Shown here: positions 1 through 7,074 of the stretch, piece after piece
How positions within the stretch are numbered: position 1 is the first letter of the stretch
Layout of the letters: every line of letters starts with the position of its first letter
NCBI RefSeq assembly: GCF_003797125.1
Contig: NZ_RKKE01000013.1
Coordinates: 1 to 46,396, forward strand
Length of the DNA: 46,396 nucleotides
Direction of reading: 5' to 3'
Source: Shewanella frigidimarina
Lineage (GTDB): Bacteria > Pseudomonadota > Gammaproteobacteria > Enterobacterales > Shewanellaceae
Translations under genes and position numbers: made by a program
The notes under the pieces: generated by a model
What the model was told of the DNA's origin: nothing
The model's input: only the letters and a program-made list of their open reading frames with translations
Database searches by the model: none

Positions 1-85
1 ATCCCATTCCGAACTCAGAAGTGAAACACAGTATCGCCGATGGTAGTGTGGGGTCTCCCCATGCGAGAGTAGGTCATTTCCAGGC
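1..85 (+). rRNA. rrf: 5S ribosomal RNA, 3' part (truncated by window start)
   Basis: The first bases match the 3' two thirds of gammaproteobacterial 5S rRNA: the GAACTCAGAAGTGAAAC segment, the GCCGATGGTAGTGTGGGG segment and the closing CCAGGC are all present. The 5' end lies outside the window, so this is the tail of an rRNA operon transcribed on the + strand. The 3' end is set by the CCAGGC that pairs with the conserved 5' GCCTGG of 5S and may be one or two bases off. Confidence 0.95.
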
Positions 86-114
86 GCCTAATTGACTTGA
101 AAGAGTCGTGAAAC

Positions 115-142
115 AGCCCGCTATTATATAGCGGGCTTTTTT
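115..142 (+). terminator. rRNA operon terminator
   Basis: An 8-bp perfect stem AGCCCGCT / AGCGGGCT with a 7-base AT loop is followed by a run of T. It lies about 30 bases after the 5S rRNA end, as expected for the intrinsic terminator of an rrn operon. Confidence 0.9.
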
Positions 143-192
143 ACGTCTGTCATTTGTTGAAATTACGGTTTGGTTAATATGAGCATAATGCT

Positions 193-283
193 TGTGTGGA
201 CGATATGCCCATGCGAAGTAGGTTATTTTCAGGCGCCTAATTGACATGAAAGAGTCGTGAAACAGAACGCTATCATGTAGCCG
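193..283 (+). pseudogene. decayed second copy of the 5S rRNA 3' end and terminator
   Basis: This stretch repeats about 90 bases of the real 5S tail and its downstream spacer (about 45 to 137) with substitutions and small indels. CCATGCG, AGTAGGT, CAGGCGCCTAATTGAC, TGAAAGAGTCGTGAAACAG and ACGCTAT are conserved. The second copy lacks the 5' part of 5S. Its terminator arms no longer pair well (AACGCTA against TAGCCGT) and have no T run. It looks like the vestige of a tandem 5S gene, or a partial duplication now under no selection. Some Shewanella rrn operons carry two 5S genes, which makes loss of a second 5S the simplest reading (inference). Confidence 0.75.
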
Positions 284-463
284 TCGTTGGTTTTTCCAAC
301 TTATATCCAACCTACATATGAGTCATCGGTGTCACTAAAGTTATCAGAATAGTTGACGTATACAGCTTTTTCATTGATATGTTTTTAGTGTAATCATGCT
401 AATTTGTTAGCTATTCCCTGCTACAATAGCGATATATTTTTTGAATTTGATGCTTTTCTATTT
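284..463 (+). other. murB upstream region without genes
   Basis: This AT-rich stretch completes the gap between the rrn terminator and murB. No gene is visible. A TTGACG at 353-358 and a TGTAAT at 389-394 resemble a -35 and a -10 box but are too far apart to form one promoter, so the murB promoter cannot be placed with confidence. It probably lies here, because the rrn terminator isolates murB from upstream transcription. Confidence 0.4.
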
Positions 464-1480
464 ATGCCTATTTCGCTTACTTCATTAAACACATTTGGTC
501 TTAACCAGCATTGCGATTCTTTAGTTGAAGTGACTAACAAAGATGAGCTAATAAAGACAAGCCTTATGCTGTATCAACAACAGCAAAGTATGCTCATCCT
601 CGGAGGAGGCAGTAACGTAGTATTTACTGACGATTTTCAGGGAACCGTAGTTAAAGTTAGCACGAAGGGCATTACGATTAATGAAGATGATGATTATTAT
701 TATCTCACGATTCAAGCTGGTGAAAATTGGCATCAATTAGTTGAATATTGCTTAACTAAACATATTTATGGTTTAGAAAATATGGCTCTGATCCCCGGAA
801 CCGTAGGTGCTGCGCCAATACAAAATATAGGTGCTTATGGTGTTGAGTTTAATCGTTTCTGTCACAAGATTGAATTTTTACAACTCGATACGGGTGACTT
901 AGTACATTATGATAATCAACAATGTGAATTTGGCTATCGCGAATCCATTTTTAAACAACAACTTAAAAACTTAGCCGTCATTACTGAAGTGACTCTAAAG
1001 CTGCCTAAGAAGTGGGAACCAGTGGTAAATTACGGGCCATTACAACACTTTGATGCTATGGATGTTACTGCACAACAGGTATTTGATTGTGTTTGCCATG
1101 TACGTCAATCCAAGCTTCCCGATCCTAAAGTATTAGGTAATGTAGGGAGTTTCTTCAAAAACCCTGTTGTATCAGTAGTAGATTATCATTCACTTAAAAA
1201 TCGTTACGAAGACTTAGTGGGTTACCGCCAGGTTGATGACCATTATAAGCTTGCAGCAGGTTGGCTAATCGAGCATGCCGGTTTGAAAGGAATTAATATC
1301 GGTGGTGCAGCTGTTCATCAAGATCAAGCTTTGGTGTTGGTTAATCTAGGCCAAGCAACTGGTGACCAAGTATGCCAATTAGCGAAATACATAATTCAGA
1401 CTGTTTTTGATAAATTTGCGGTCACATTACAACCAGAGCCTAGGATTATGGGCTCAGTTGGGGAGATAGAAGTAAAATGA
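464..1480 (+). CDS. murB: UDP-N-acetylenolpyruvoylglucosamine reductase MurB
   Basis: This cytoplasmic FAD enzyme reduces UDP-GlcNAc-enolpyruvate to UDP-MurNAc with NADPH, the second committed step of peptidoglycan synthesis. The 338-residue product is a type I MurB. It has the FAD-binding LILGGGSNVVF segment (44-54), the IPGTVGAAPIQNIGAYG segment (110-126), and catalytic residues at the positions of the E. coli enzyme: Arg159 in GYRES, Ser229 in GSFFKNP and Glu325 in QPEPR. The frame can be extended 20 codons upstream to a TTG, but homology starts at the ATG at 464, which I chose; its Shine-Dalgarno is weak. The stop overlaps the birA start by 4 bases (ATGA), indicating coupled translation. 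The murB-birA pairing is the same as in E. coli. Confidence 0.96.
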   Translation: MPISLTSLNTFGLNQHCDSLVEVTNKDELIKTSLMLYQQQQSMLILGGGSNVVFTDDFQGTVVKVSTKGITINEDDDYYYLTIQAGENWHQLVEYCLTKHIYGLENMALIPGTVGAAPIQNIGAYGVEFNRFCHKIEFLQLDTGDLVHYDNQQCEFGYRESIFKQQLKNLAVITEVTLKLPKKWEPVVNYGPLQHFDAMDVTAQQVFDCVCHVRQSKLPDPKVLGNVGSFFKNPVVSVVDYHSLKNRYEDLVGYRQVDDHYKLAAGWLIEHAGLKGINIGGAAVHQDQALVLVNLGQATGDQVCQLAKYIIQTVFDKFAVTLQPEPRIMGSVGEIEVK

Positions 1481-2439
1481 ATGAGCATTGGTCGCGTAAA
1501 CGGCAAATATTAGCATGTTTGCATCATGAACGTTTTGTTTCTGGTGAGGTAATTGCGCAATCCTTGTCGCTTACTCGTGCAGCAATTAATCAGCATATAG
1601 ATGCATTAAAAGATTATGGTATCGAAATTTATAGTGTGAAAGGAAGAGGCTATAAATTAGCAAATCCAGTGTCGTTGGTAAATGAGTCTCATCTTGTTAA
1701 TGGAATTGATGGCCGTTGTTTTTATTTTGATGAAACGACCAGCACTAATGCTTTTATGCTTGGACATGCCTCAGAATTAAAATCGGGTGATATTTGCATT
1801 GCTGAATATCAATCCGCTGGCCGAGGTCGAAGAGGGCGTCAATGGTTGTCTCCTTATGCTCATCATATTTATGCTTCCATGTTTTGGCGTTTAAATAATG
1901 ATATTAGTCATGCCAGTGGTTTAAGTTTAGTTGTAGGTTGTTCTATTGTTAAATCTTTAGCTGACTTTGGAGTTGAGGGATTGGGACTGAAATGGCCAAA
2001 TGATATCTATCTTGATCATAAAAAATTGGCTGGGATTTTAGTTGAGGTCAGCAATTCGTCAGCTCAGAAAACAGAATTAGTCATTGGTTTTGGGATTAAT
2101 ATGAGTATGTCTGTAGAGCAGGGAGAGCTAATAGACCAGCCATGGAACGATCTATCTGGTTTGGTGAATATGCCTGATAAAACGGAGCTATTAATTAAAC
2201 TACACAAAACCCTAAAGGCTGATTTACAGCTGTTTGAGCAGAAAGGGTTGGAGGCTTTCCTTGATCGTTGGAATAAATTTGATTTATTTATTGGCCGTGA
2301 AGTATCACTACTAATGGCACCTAATTCTGTTAACGGTATCTGTCGAGGTATTGACGAGCAAGGGGCTTTGTTACTTGAAAACGAGCAAGGGGTTACACGT
2401 TATCTTGGCGGTGAAATTAGCCTGCGAGCAGTAATGTAG
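1477..2439 (+). CDS. birA: bifunctional biotin--[acetyl-CoA carboxylase] ligase / biotin operon repressor BirA
   Basis: BirA activates biotin to biotinoyl-AMP and attaches it to the lysine of AccB. As a holo-dimer it represses biotin synthesis genes. The 320-residue protein has the N-terminal winged helix-turn-helix (about 5-62, ending in VKGRGYKL), so it should be the DNA-binding two-function form. The catalytic domain follows, with the biotinoyl-AMP loop GRGRRG (115-120), KWPNDIYLD (172-180) with Lys183 just after it, and a small C-terminal SH3-like domain. It overlaps murB by 4 bases and is probably translationally coupled to it. A short inverted repeat follows 9 bases after the stop. Confidence 0.95.
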   Translation: MNEHWSRKRQILACLHHERFVSGEVIAQSLSLTRAAINQHIDALKDYGIEIYSVKGRGYKLANPVSLVNESHLVNGIDGRCFYFDETTSTNAFMLGHASELKSGDICIAEYQSAGRGRRGRQWLSPYAHHIYASMFWRLNNDISHASGLSLVVGCSIVKSLADFGVEGLGLKWPNDIYLDHKKLAGILVEVSNSSAQKTELVIGFGINMSMSVEQGELIDQPWNDLSGLVNMPDKTELLIKLHKTLKADLQLFEQKGLEAFLDRWNKFDLFIGREVSLLMAPNSVNGICRGIDEQGALLLENEQGVTRYLGGEISLRAVM

Positions 2440-2448
2440 ATGCTAGAA

Positions 2449-2469
2449 ATGAGCCTGAAATAGGCTCAT
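2449..2469. terminator. possible bidirectional terminator between birA and coaA
   Basis: An 8-bp perfect inverted repeat ATGAGCCT / AGGCTCAT with a 5-base loop lies between the convergent birA and coaA stop codons. The flanking T tracts are short and interrupted on both sides, so termination efficiency is uncertain. Confidence 0.55.
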
Positions 2470-2475
2470 ATATTG

Positions 2476-3426
2476 TTATTTTCTAAGTAAAACTCGGTCC
2501 ATTAAGTGGTTTGGGCCTTTTTGTAAGATGAGGTTTGCCCGTTCACGCGTTGGTTGAATGTTGAGTGATAAATTGGGGCCGTTAATCGTATCCCAAATAT
2601 TTGCAGCAATAGTATTAGCTTCATCATCAGTTAGGCATGAATAGTGATGAAAGAATGAGTTTGGATCACTAAATGCGCCTTTCCTAAATTGTAAAAAACG
2701 CTGTTTATACCACTCTTTCAATAATGACTCATCAGCATCAACATAAATCGAGAAATCAACAAAATCTGATACAAACGGCCTTCTTGTATCGATAGGCGTA
2801 TCCAAACCCGTTTGCAGCACATTTAGCCCTTCTAAAATTAAAATATCGGGCTGACGGATGGCTTGATGTTCATCGTGACATCTATCGTATGTAACATGCG
2901 AATAAAGCGGTGCAAGAATCTCTTTTTGCCCAGCTTTAACTGCCGAAATGAATTCAACCAACATTTTCATGTCGTAACTTTCAGGAAAACCTTTACGTTG
3001 GAGTAACCCTTTACGTTTAAGGTCTGCAAGAGGATACAAGAAGCCATCTGTAGTAACTAAATCAACTTTAGGATGCTCTGGCCAACGTTGCAATAACGTT
3101 TGTAATATACGCGCTGTAGTACTCTTACCGACAGCGACACTTCCTGCGATACTAATAATATAAGGACCTGGGGAAGCTTTTTGCTCCAGAAACTTATCAA
3201 GAACAAGCCCACGCTGCTGTTTTGAGCCGACAAATAAATTCAGTAAACGGCTGAGAGGAAGGTAAATGTCAGTGACTTCATCTAAAGACAGCTTTTCATT
3301 CATACCACGCAGGTTTTCTAATTCAGCCTGGCTCAATGTAAGCGGCACTGATTTGCGTAATTCAGCCCAATGCTCGCGCTGAAAAGCAAAGTAGAGTGCA
3401 TCTTGTATTGAGTTAATTGGATTCAT
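2476..3426 (-). CDS. coaA: pantothenate kinase, type I
   Basis: CoaA phosphorylates pantothenate with ATP, the first and regulated step of coenzyme A synthesis. The 316-residue product has the same length as the E. coli enzyme. It shows the P-loop GSVAVGKST (95-103, catalytic Lys101), the TTDGFLYP segment, KGFPESYD, LILEGLNVLQ, FVDFSIYVDA and the C-terminal LPTRERA-like motif (here QPTRERANLIL). An upstream in-frame GTG would add 9 residues, and a second ATG lies 6 bases upstream. The ATG at 3426 has GAGGA at good spacing and gives the family length. The gene is convergent with birA and divergent from the tRNA cluster. Confidence 0.96.
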   Translation of the reverse strand: MNPINSIQDALYFAFQREHWAELRKSVPLTLSQAELENLRGMNEKLSLDEVTDIYLPLSRLLNLFVGSKQQRGLVLDKFLEQKASPGPYIISIAGSVAVGKSTTARILQTLLQRWPEHPKVDLVTTDGFLYPLADLKRKGLLQRKGFPESYDMKMLVEFISAVKAGQKEILAPLYSHVTYDRCHDEHQAIRQPDILILEGLNVLQTGLDTPIDTRRPFVSDFVDFSIYVDADESLLKEWYKQRFLQFRKGAFSDPNSFFHHYSCLTDDEANTIAANIWDTINGPNLSLNIQPTRERANLILQKGPNHLMDRVLLRK

Positions 3427-3567
3427 AACCATTCCTCTAGGTTGGTCAGGCACATTACACTATCGAATAAATGGCGACAATAGTCTGCGGCTCATTTGTC
3501 TTCATCCCCCATTACATTTGCCTACAAATCACACTTTTTAAGTGAAACGAGTGTAAAAAAACGTCAT

Positions 3568-3595
3568 TTGAAACTTTTTTTTGGTTTTTTAGCAT
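3568..3595 (+). promoter_or_regulatory. candidate promoter of the tRNA-tufB transcript
   Basis: TTGAAA (3568-3573) and TAGCAT (3590-3595) are separated by 16 bases in a T-rich stretch, about 55 bases before the first tRNA. The -10 match is only 4 of 6. The site is supported mainly by its position between coaA and the tRNA genes. Confidence 0.35.
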
Positions 3596-3649
3596 TTTCC
3601 TATTGCACTCCGAGGCACATTTACCTAATATCCGAACCCGAAATGACAC

Positions 3650-3725
<76 letters not shown>

Positions 3726-3732
3726 TTTTTCT

Positions 3733-3817
3733 GGAGGGGTTCCCGAGTGGCCAAAGGGATCAGACTGTAAATCTGACGGCTCAGCCTTCGAAGGTTCGAA
3801 TCCTTCTCCCTCCACCA
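3733..3817 (+). tRNA. tRNA-Tyr (anticodon GTA)
   Basis: An 85-base class II tRNA with acceptor GGAGGG / CCCTCC, anticodon stem CAGA/TCTG with GTA in the loop CTGTAAA, a long variable arm and the T loop TTCGAAT, ending in CCA. It starts 7 bases after the preceding tRNA-Thr, consistent with one precursor transcript. Confidence 0.96.
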
Positions 3818-3852
3818 CTTTCTAGGTAGTTAGGTAGCCTAAAATAGGTTGC

Positions 3853-3926
3853 GCGGATGTCGTATAATGGTATTACTCCAGCCTTCCAAGCTGATAACGC
3901 GGGTTCGATTCCCGCCATCCGCTCCA
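3853..3926 (+). tRNA. tRNA-Gly (anticodon TCC)
   Basis: A 74-base tRNA with acceptor GCGGATG / CATCCGC, discriminator T, encoded CCA, anticodon stem CAGC/GCTG and loop CTTCCAA (anticodon TCC, reading GGA/GGG). The T arm is GCGGG TTCGATT CCCGC. It matches the glyT position of the tufB cluster. Confidence 0.96.
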
Positions 3927-3935
3927 AATTTGTTC

Positions 3936-4011
3936 GCTGATATGGCTCAGTTGGTAGAGCGCACCCTTGTTGAGGGTGAGGTCGGCAGTACGAATCTGCC
4001 TATCAACACCA
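3936..4011 (+). pseudogene. degenerate tRNA-Thr (GGT ancestor) with a GTT anticodon
   Basis: By position and sequence this is the thrT (GGT) gene that precedes tufB in E. coli, but key bases differ. The anticodon loop reads TTGTTGA instead of TTGGTAA, so positions 34-36 are GTT (Asn) and position 37 is G. The T loop reads TACGAAT, replacing the nearly universal T55 (pseudouridine) with A. Base 71 is A, giving a C2-A71 mismatch where C2-G71 is a threonyl-tRNA synthetase identity pair. The discriminator is A73, whereas Asn-tRNA synthetase favours G73. D, anticodon and T stems still pair perfectly. The 3' end reads ACCACCA, so CCA is tandemly repeated in the DNA. It is most likely a non-functional copy. 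An active variant tRNA cannot be excluded. Confidence 0.75.
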
Positions 4012-4125
4012 CCATGTCATGAATAAACTTCCTAACCCTAAATAATCGATTCGATGTCATTTCTATGCATCGGATTTTTACTATATGTGTTTTCATCACC
4101 AAGATAATTGGACTGAGGCAATACC

Positions 4126-5310
4126 ATGGCAAAAGCTAAATTTGAACGTAACAAGCCCCATGTGAACGTGGGCACCATCGGTCACGTTGACCATGGTAAA
4201 ACAACTTTAACAGCAGCAATCTCTGCCGTTTTGTCTAAAACTTATGGTGGTGAAGTTAAAAACTTCGCTCAAATCGATAACGCTCCAGAAGAGCGTGAGC
4301 GCGGTATTACCATTAATACTTCTCACATCGAATATGACACACCAATCCGTCACTACGCACACGTAGATTGTCCAGGTCACGCGGATTATGTTAAAAACAT
4401 GATTACCGGTGCTGCACAGATGGACGGCGCAATCTTAGTAGTTGCTGCTACAGATGGCCCAATGCCACAGACCCGTGAGCACATCCTGCTTTCTCGTCAA
4501 GTAGGCGTACCTTTCATCATCGTATTCATGAACAAGTGTGACATGGTAGATGACGAAGAATTACTAGAATTAGTAGAAATGGAAGTGCGTGAGCTTCTTT
4601 CAGAATACGACTTCCCAGGTGATGATTTACCAGTAATTCAAGGTTCAGCTCTTAAGGCACTAGAAGGCCAGCCAGAGTGGGAAGCTAAAATTCTTGAGCT
4701 TGCAGAAGCCCTAGACACTTATATTCCAGAACCAGCTCGTGACATCGATAAGCCATTCCTACTACCAATCGAAGACGTATTCTCGATTTCAGGTCGTGGT
4801 ACAGTGGTAACAGGTCGTGTTGAACGTGGTATCGTTCGCGTATCAGACGAAGTTGAAATTGTTGGTGTTCGTCCAACAACTAAAACAACTTGTACTGGTG
4901 TAGAAATGTTCCGCAAGCTACTTGACGAAGGTCGTGCTGGCGAAAACTGTGGTGTGTTATTACGTGGTACTAAGCGTGATGACGTAGAACGTGGTCAAGT
5001 ACTAGCTAAGCCTGGTTCAATTAACCCACACACAACTTTCGAATCAGAAGTTTACGTGTTGTCAAAAGAAGAAGGCGGACGTCATACTCCATTCTTCAAA
5101 GGCTACCGTCCACAATTCTTCTTCCGTACAACAGACGTAACAGGCACAATTGAGTTACCAGAAGGCGTAGAAATGGTTATGCCTGGTGATAACATCAAGA
5201 TGGTCGTTACTCTGATTTACCCAATCGCGATGGACGACGGTTTACGTTTCGCTATCCGTGAAGGTGGCCGTACAGTTGGTGCAGGTGTTGTAGCTAAAAT
5301 TATCGCGTAA
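4126..5310 (+). CDS. tufB: translation elongation factor Tu (copy downstream of the tRNAs)
   Basis: EF-Tu delivers aminoacyl-tRNA to the ribosomal A site with GTP. The 394-residue product has G1 GHVDHGKT (19-26), the switch I segment around RGITINTSHIEY, G3 DCPGH (81-85), G4 NKCD (136-139) and domains II and III. The ATG start carries the MAKAKFER N-terminus. It encodes the same protein as the second copy at 20900 except residue 9 (Asn here, Ile there). From 4180 to past the terminator the DNA is identical to that copy. It follows the tRNA cluster as tufB does in E. coli and is probably cotranscribed with it. Confidence 0.97.
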   Translation: MAKAKFERNKPHVNVGTIGHVDHGKTTLTAAISAVLSKTYGGEVKNFAQIDNAPEERERGITINTSHIEYDTPIRHYAHVDCPGHADYVKNMITGAAQMDGAILVVAATDGPMPQTREHILLSRQVGVPFIIVFMNKCDMVDDEELLELVEMEVRELLSEYDFPGDDLPVIQGSALKALEGQPEWEAKILELAEALDTYIPEPARDIDKPFLLPIEDVFSISGRGTVVTGRVERGIVRVSDEVEIVGVRPTTKTTCTGVEMFRKLLDEGRAGENCGVLLRGTKRDDVERGQVLAKPGSINPHTTFESEVYVLSKEEGGRHTPFFKGYRPQFFFRTTDVTGTIELPEGVEMVMPGDNIKMVVTLIYPIAMDDGLRFAIREGGRTVGAGVVAKIIA

Positions 5311-5330
5311 TAGCGACTTTAGTGAACACT

Positions 5331-5358
5331 AAAAAAGGAAGCCTAGGCTTCCTTTTTT
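5331..5358 (+). terminator. tufB terminator
   Basis: A perfect palindrome GGAAGCCTAGGCTTCC is flanked by A6 and T6, 20 bases after the tufB stop. The same terminator follows tufA and belongs to the identical tract. The A and T flanks make it potentially bidirectional. Confidence 0.93.
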
Positions 5359-5429
5359 ATTTTTAGGGTGAAGTTAGTAACAAAAATCGATTTTTTGATT
5401 GATTTGTTAATCTTACTTTGCCTGTATTG

Positions 5430-5458
5430 TTGCGAACAAAGCTGAATAAGAATACAAT
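5430..5458 (+). promoter_or_regulatory. secE-nusG promoter
   Basis: TTGCGA (5430-5435) and TACAAT (5453-5458) are separated by exactly 17 bases, about 120 bases upstream of secE and after the tufB terminator. This is a good sigma-70 promoter (4/6 and 5/6 matches) in the expected place. Confidence 0.7.
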
Positions 5459-5578
5459 CTATGGCCGATTTTTGACCCTGTGCTTATGCATTTTCTGGGA
5501 AAGTTCGGAAATGCGGATTTGGTAAATATGTTGTTTACCAAGCTAAGCCCAGGTCGTAGTGAGTAACGGAATTAACCG

Positions 5579-5950
5579 ATGACAACAAATACTGAAAACC
5601 AGAGTAATTCTTTGGATATCGTTAAGTGGGGCATAGCTGCATTGCTAATTGCTACTGCTGTTATAGGCAATCAATTTTATGCAGACGCTAATGTTGTAGC
5701 TCGTGTTGCTGGGGTAATTATTGCCTTCGCTATTGCAGGCATCATTGCACTGCAGACAAGCAAGGGTAAACAGGCACAATCTTTTGCTAGAGAAGCCCAT
5801 ATTGAAGTGCGTAAAGTCGTTTGGCCAACTCGCCAAGAGGCGCTAAACACTACCTTTATAGTACTTGCAGCTACTGCAGTAATGGCATTAATCCTTTGGG
5901 GATTAGATGCTATATTGTTACGAGTAGTCAATTTAATTACTGGCGTATAG
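5579..5950 (+). CDS. secE: preprotein translocase subunit SecE
   Basis: SecE is the small essential clamp of the SecYEG protein-conducting channel in the inner membrane. The 123-residue protein has three predicted membrane segments, about 14-34, 37-57 and 94-117, as in the long enterobacterial form. The conserved amphipathic cytoplasmic region before the last helix contains EVRKVVWPTRQEA. The ATG follows ACGGA at moderate spacing. nusG begins 10 bases after its stop, the usual secE-nusG operon. Confidence 0.96.
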   Translation: MTTNTENQSNSLDIVKWGIAALLIATAVIGNQFYADANVVARVAGVIIAFAIAGIIALQTSKGKQAQSFAREAHIEVRKVVWPTRQEALNTTFIVLAATAVMALILWGLDAILLRVVNLITGV

Positions 5951-5960
5951 GCATCTGAAA

Positions 5961-6512
5961 ATGACTGAAGTTACAGAAGCGAAAAAAAGATGGTATGTGA
6001 TCCAAGCCTTTTCAGGCTATGAAGGCCGTGTGCTTAAAACACTGCTTGAACATATCAAAATGCACAATATGGAAGAATACTTCGGTGAGATTTTAGTTCC
6101 TACCGAAGAAGTTGTTGAAATGCGTGCAGGTCAACGTCGTAAGAGTGAGCGTAAGTTTTTCCCTGGTTATGTATTAGTCCAGATGGAAATGAACGACGAT
6201 AGCTGGCATTTAGTCAAAAGTATTCCACGTGTAATGGGCTTTATCGGTGGTACATCCGATCGCCCGGCACCGATTTCTGACAAGGAAGCTGACGCTATTC
6301 TTCAACGTCTTCAAGACACTGTTGAATCACCAACTCATCGTATTATGTACGAGCCGGGTGAAGTTGTTCGTGTGTGTGACGGTCCATTTGCTGACTTTAA
6401 CGGTACTATCGAAGAAGTCGATTATGAAAAGAACCGTATTAAAGTTTCGGTGATGATTTTCGGTCGTTCAACACCAGTAGAATTAGATTTTAATCAAGTT
6501 GAAAAAAGCTGA
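5961..6512 (+). CDS. nusG: transcription termination/antitermination factor NusG
   Basis: NusG binds the RNA polymerase clamp, suppresses pausing, and links the enzyme to Rho or to ribosomal S10. The 183-residue protein has the NGN domain (about 9-115, with RWYVIQAFSGYE and RKFFPGYVLVQME) and a C-terminal KOW domain (about 128-180, with GEVVRVCDGPFADFNGTIEEVD). Length matches E. coli NusG (181). Start at the ATG 10 bases after secE. The downstream hairpin at 6543-6580 may end this operon. Confidence 0.97.
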   Translation: MTEVTEAKKRWYVIQAFSGYEGRVLKTLLEHIKMHNMEEYFGEILVPTEEVVEMRAGQRRKSERKFFPGYVLVQMEMNDDSWHLVKSIPRVMGFIGGTSDRPAPISDKEADAILQRLQDTVESPTHRIMYEPGEVVRVCDGPFADFNGTIEEVDYEKNRIKVSVMIFGRSTPVELDFNQVEKS

Positions 6513-6535
6513 TTAAAATAACTACAAAATAAACA

Positions 6536-6564
6536 TTGTTTGCGGGTGCGTATTTTTATATAAT
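6536..6564 (+). promoter_or_regulatory. rplKA promoter
   Basis: TTGTTT (6536-6541), a 17-base spacer and a perfect TATAAT (6559-6564) are followed by the GC-rich TCGCACCC. This is the expected location of the L11 operon promoter. The GC-rich discriminator is typical of stringently controlled promoters (inference). Confidence 0.75.
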
Positions 6565-6580
6565 TCGCACCCGTTGTTTT
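6543..6580 (+). terminator. possible nusG terminator hairpin overlapping the rplK promoter
   Basis: An 8-bp perfect stem CGGGTGCG / CGCACCCG with a 15-base AT loop is followed by TTGTTTT. It lies 30 bases after nusG and looks like an imperfect intrinsic terminator. Its loop contains the TATAAT of the rplK promoter, so the two signals share the same DNA. Confidence 0.6.
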
Positions 6581-6641
6581 CAGGGGAGCGTATTGGCATG
6601 TCGCCAACATGCGTTTGAACCCAAATTGAGGAAATGTCGAC
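6575..6641 (+). promoter_or_regulatory. rplK mRNA leader, possible L1 autoregulatory site
   Basis: The leader of about 70 bases contains GGGGAGCG and an inverted repeat GCATGT...ACATGC around CGCCA (near 6596-6612), then GAGGA before the rplK start. In E. coli free L1 represses this operon by binding the rplK leader. That this leader is the L1 site is inferred from position; I cannot match the binding motif base by base. Confidence 0.35.
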
Positions 6642-7070
6642 ATGGCAAAGAAAATTGAAGCTTATATTAAGCTACAAGTAGCAGCTGGCGCTGCAAACCC
6701 GTCTCCACCAGTTGGACCTGCTTTAGGTCAAAAAGGTGTGAACATCATGGAATTCTGTAAAGCATTCAACGCTCGTACTGAAAAGTTCGAAAAAGGCATG
6801 CCAATTCCTGTTGTTATCACTGTATATAATGACCGTTCTTTCACTTTTGAAACTAAGACTCCACCTGCATCTTTCCTACTGCTTAAAGCAGTTGGTCTGA
6901 AATCAGGTTCTGGCCGTCCTAATACTCAAAAAGTAGGTACTATCAAGCGTAGCGCAGTTCAGGAAATTGCTGAAACTAAAGCTGCTGATATGACTGGTGC
7001 TGATATTGAAGCGATGACTCGCTCAATTGAAGGTACTGCACGTTCAATGGGTTTGGTAGTAGAGGATTAA
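6642..7070 (+). CDS. rplK: 50S ribosomal protein L11
   Basis: L11 binds 23S rRNA at the GTPase-associated centre and is needed for factor-dependent GTP hydrolysis and RelA activation. The 142-residue product has exactly the E. coli length, with the N-terminal proline-rich PSPPVGPALGQKGVNIMEF segment and the C-terminal rRNA-binding domain. The ATG follows GAGGA. rplA begins 4 bases after the stop, so the pair is one transcription unit as in the L11 operon. Confidence 0.97.
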   Translation: MAKKIEAYIKLQVAAGAANPSPPVGPALGQKGVNIMEFCKAFNARTEKFEKGMPIPVVITVYNDRSFTFETKTPPASFLLLKAVGLKSGSGRPNTQKVGTIKRSAVQEIAETKAADMTGADIEAMTRSIEGTARSMGLVVED

Positions 7071-7074
7071 TATA

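Noticed and set aside
74..310. Minus-strand 78-codon frame across the 5S tail and its copy
   Set aside because: It is antisense to rRNA and to the duplicated spacer; its openness follows from the repeat, and it has no start signal.
353..394. murB promoter from TTGACG and TGTAAT
   Set aside because: The two boxes are 30 bases apart, too far for one sigma-70 promoter, so no promoter is called.
404..463. 20-codon N-terminal extension of MurB from a TTG
   Set aside because: No family support. The ATG at 464 gives the family length and puts the catalytic residues at the E. coli positions.
3427..3453. Nine-residue N-terminal extension of CoaA from a GTG
   Set aside because: The GAGGA site fits the ATG at 3426, and 316 residues is the family length.
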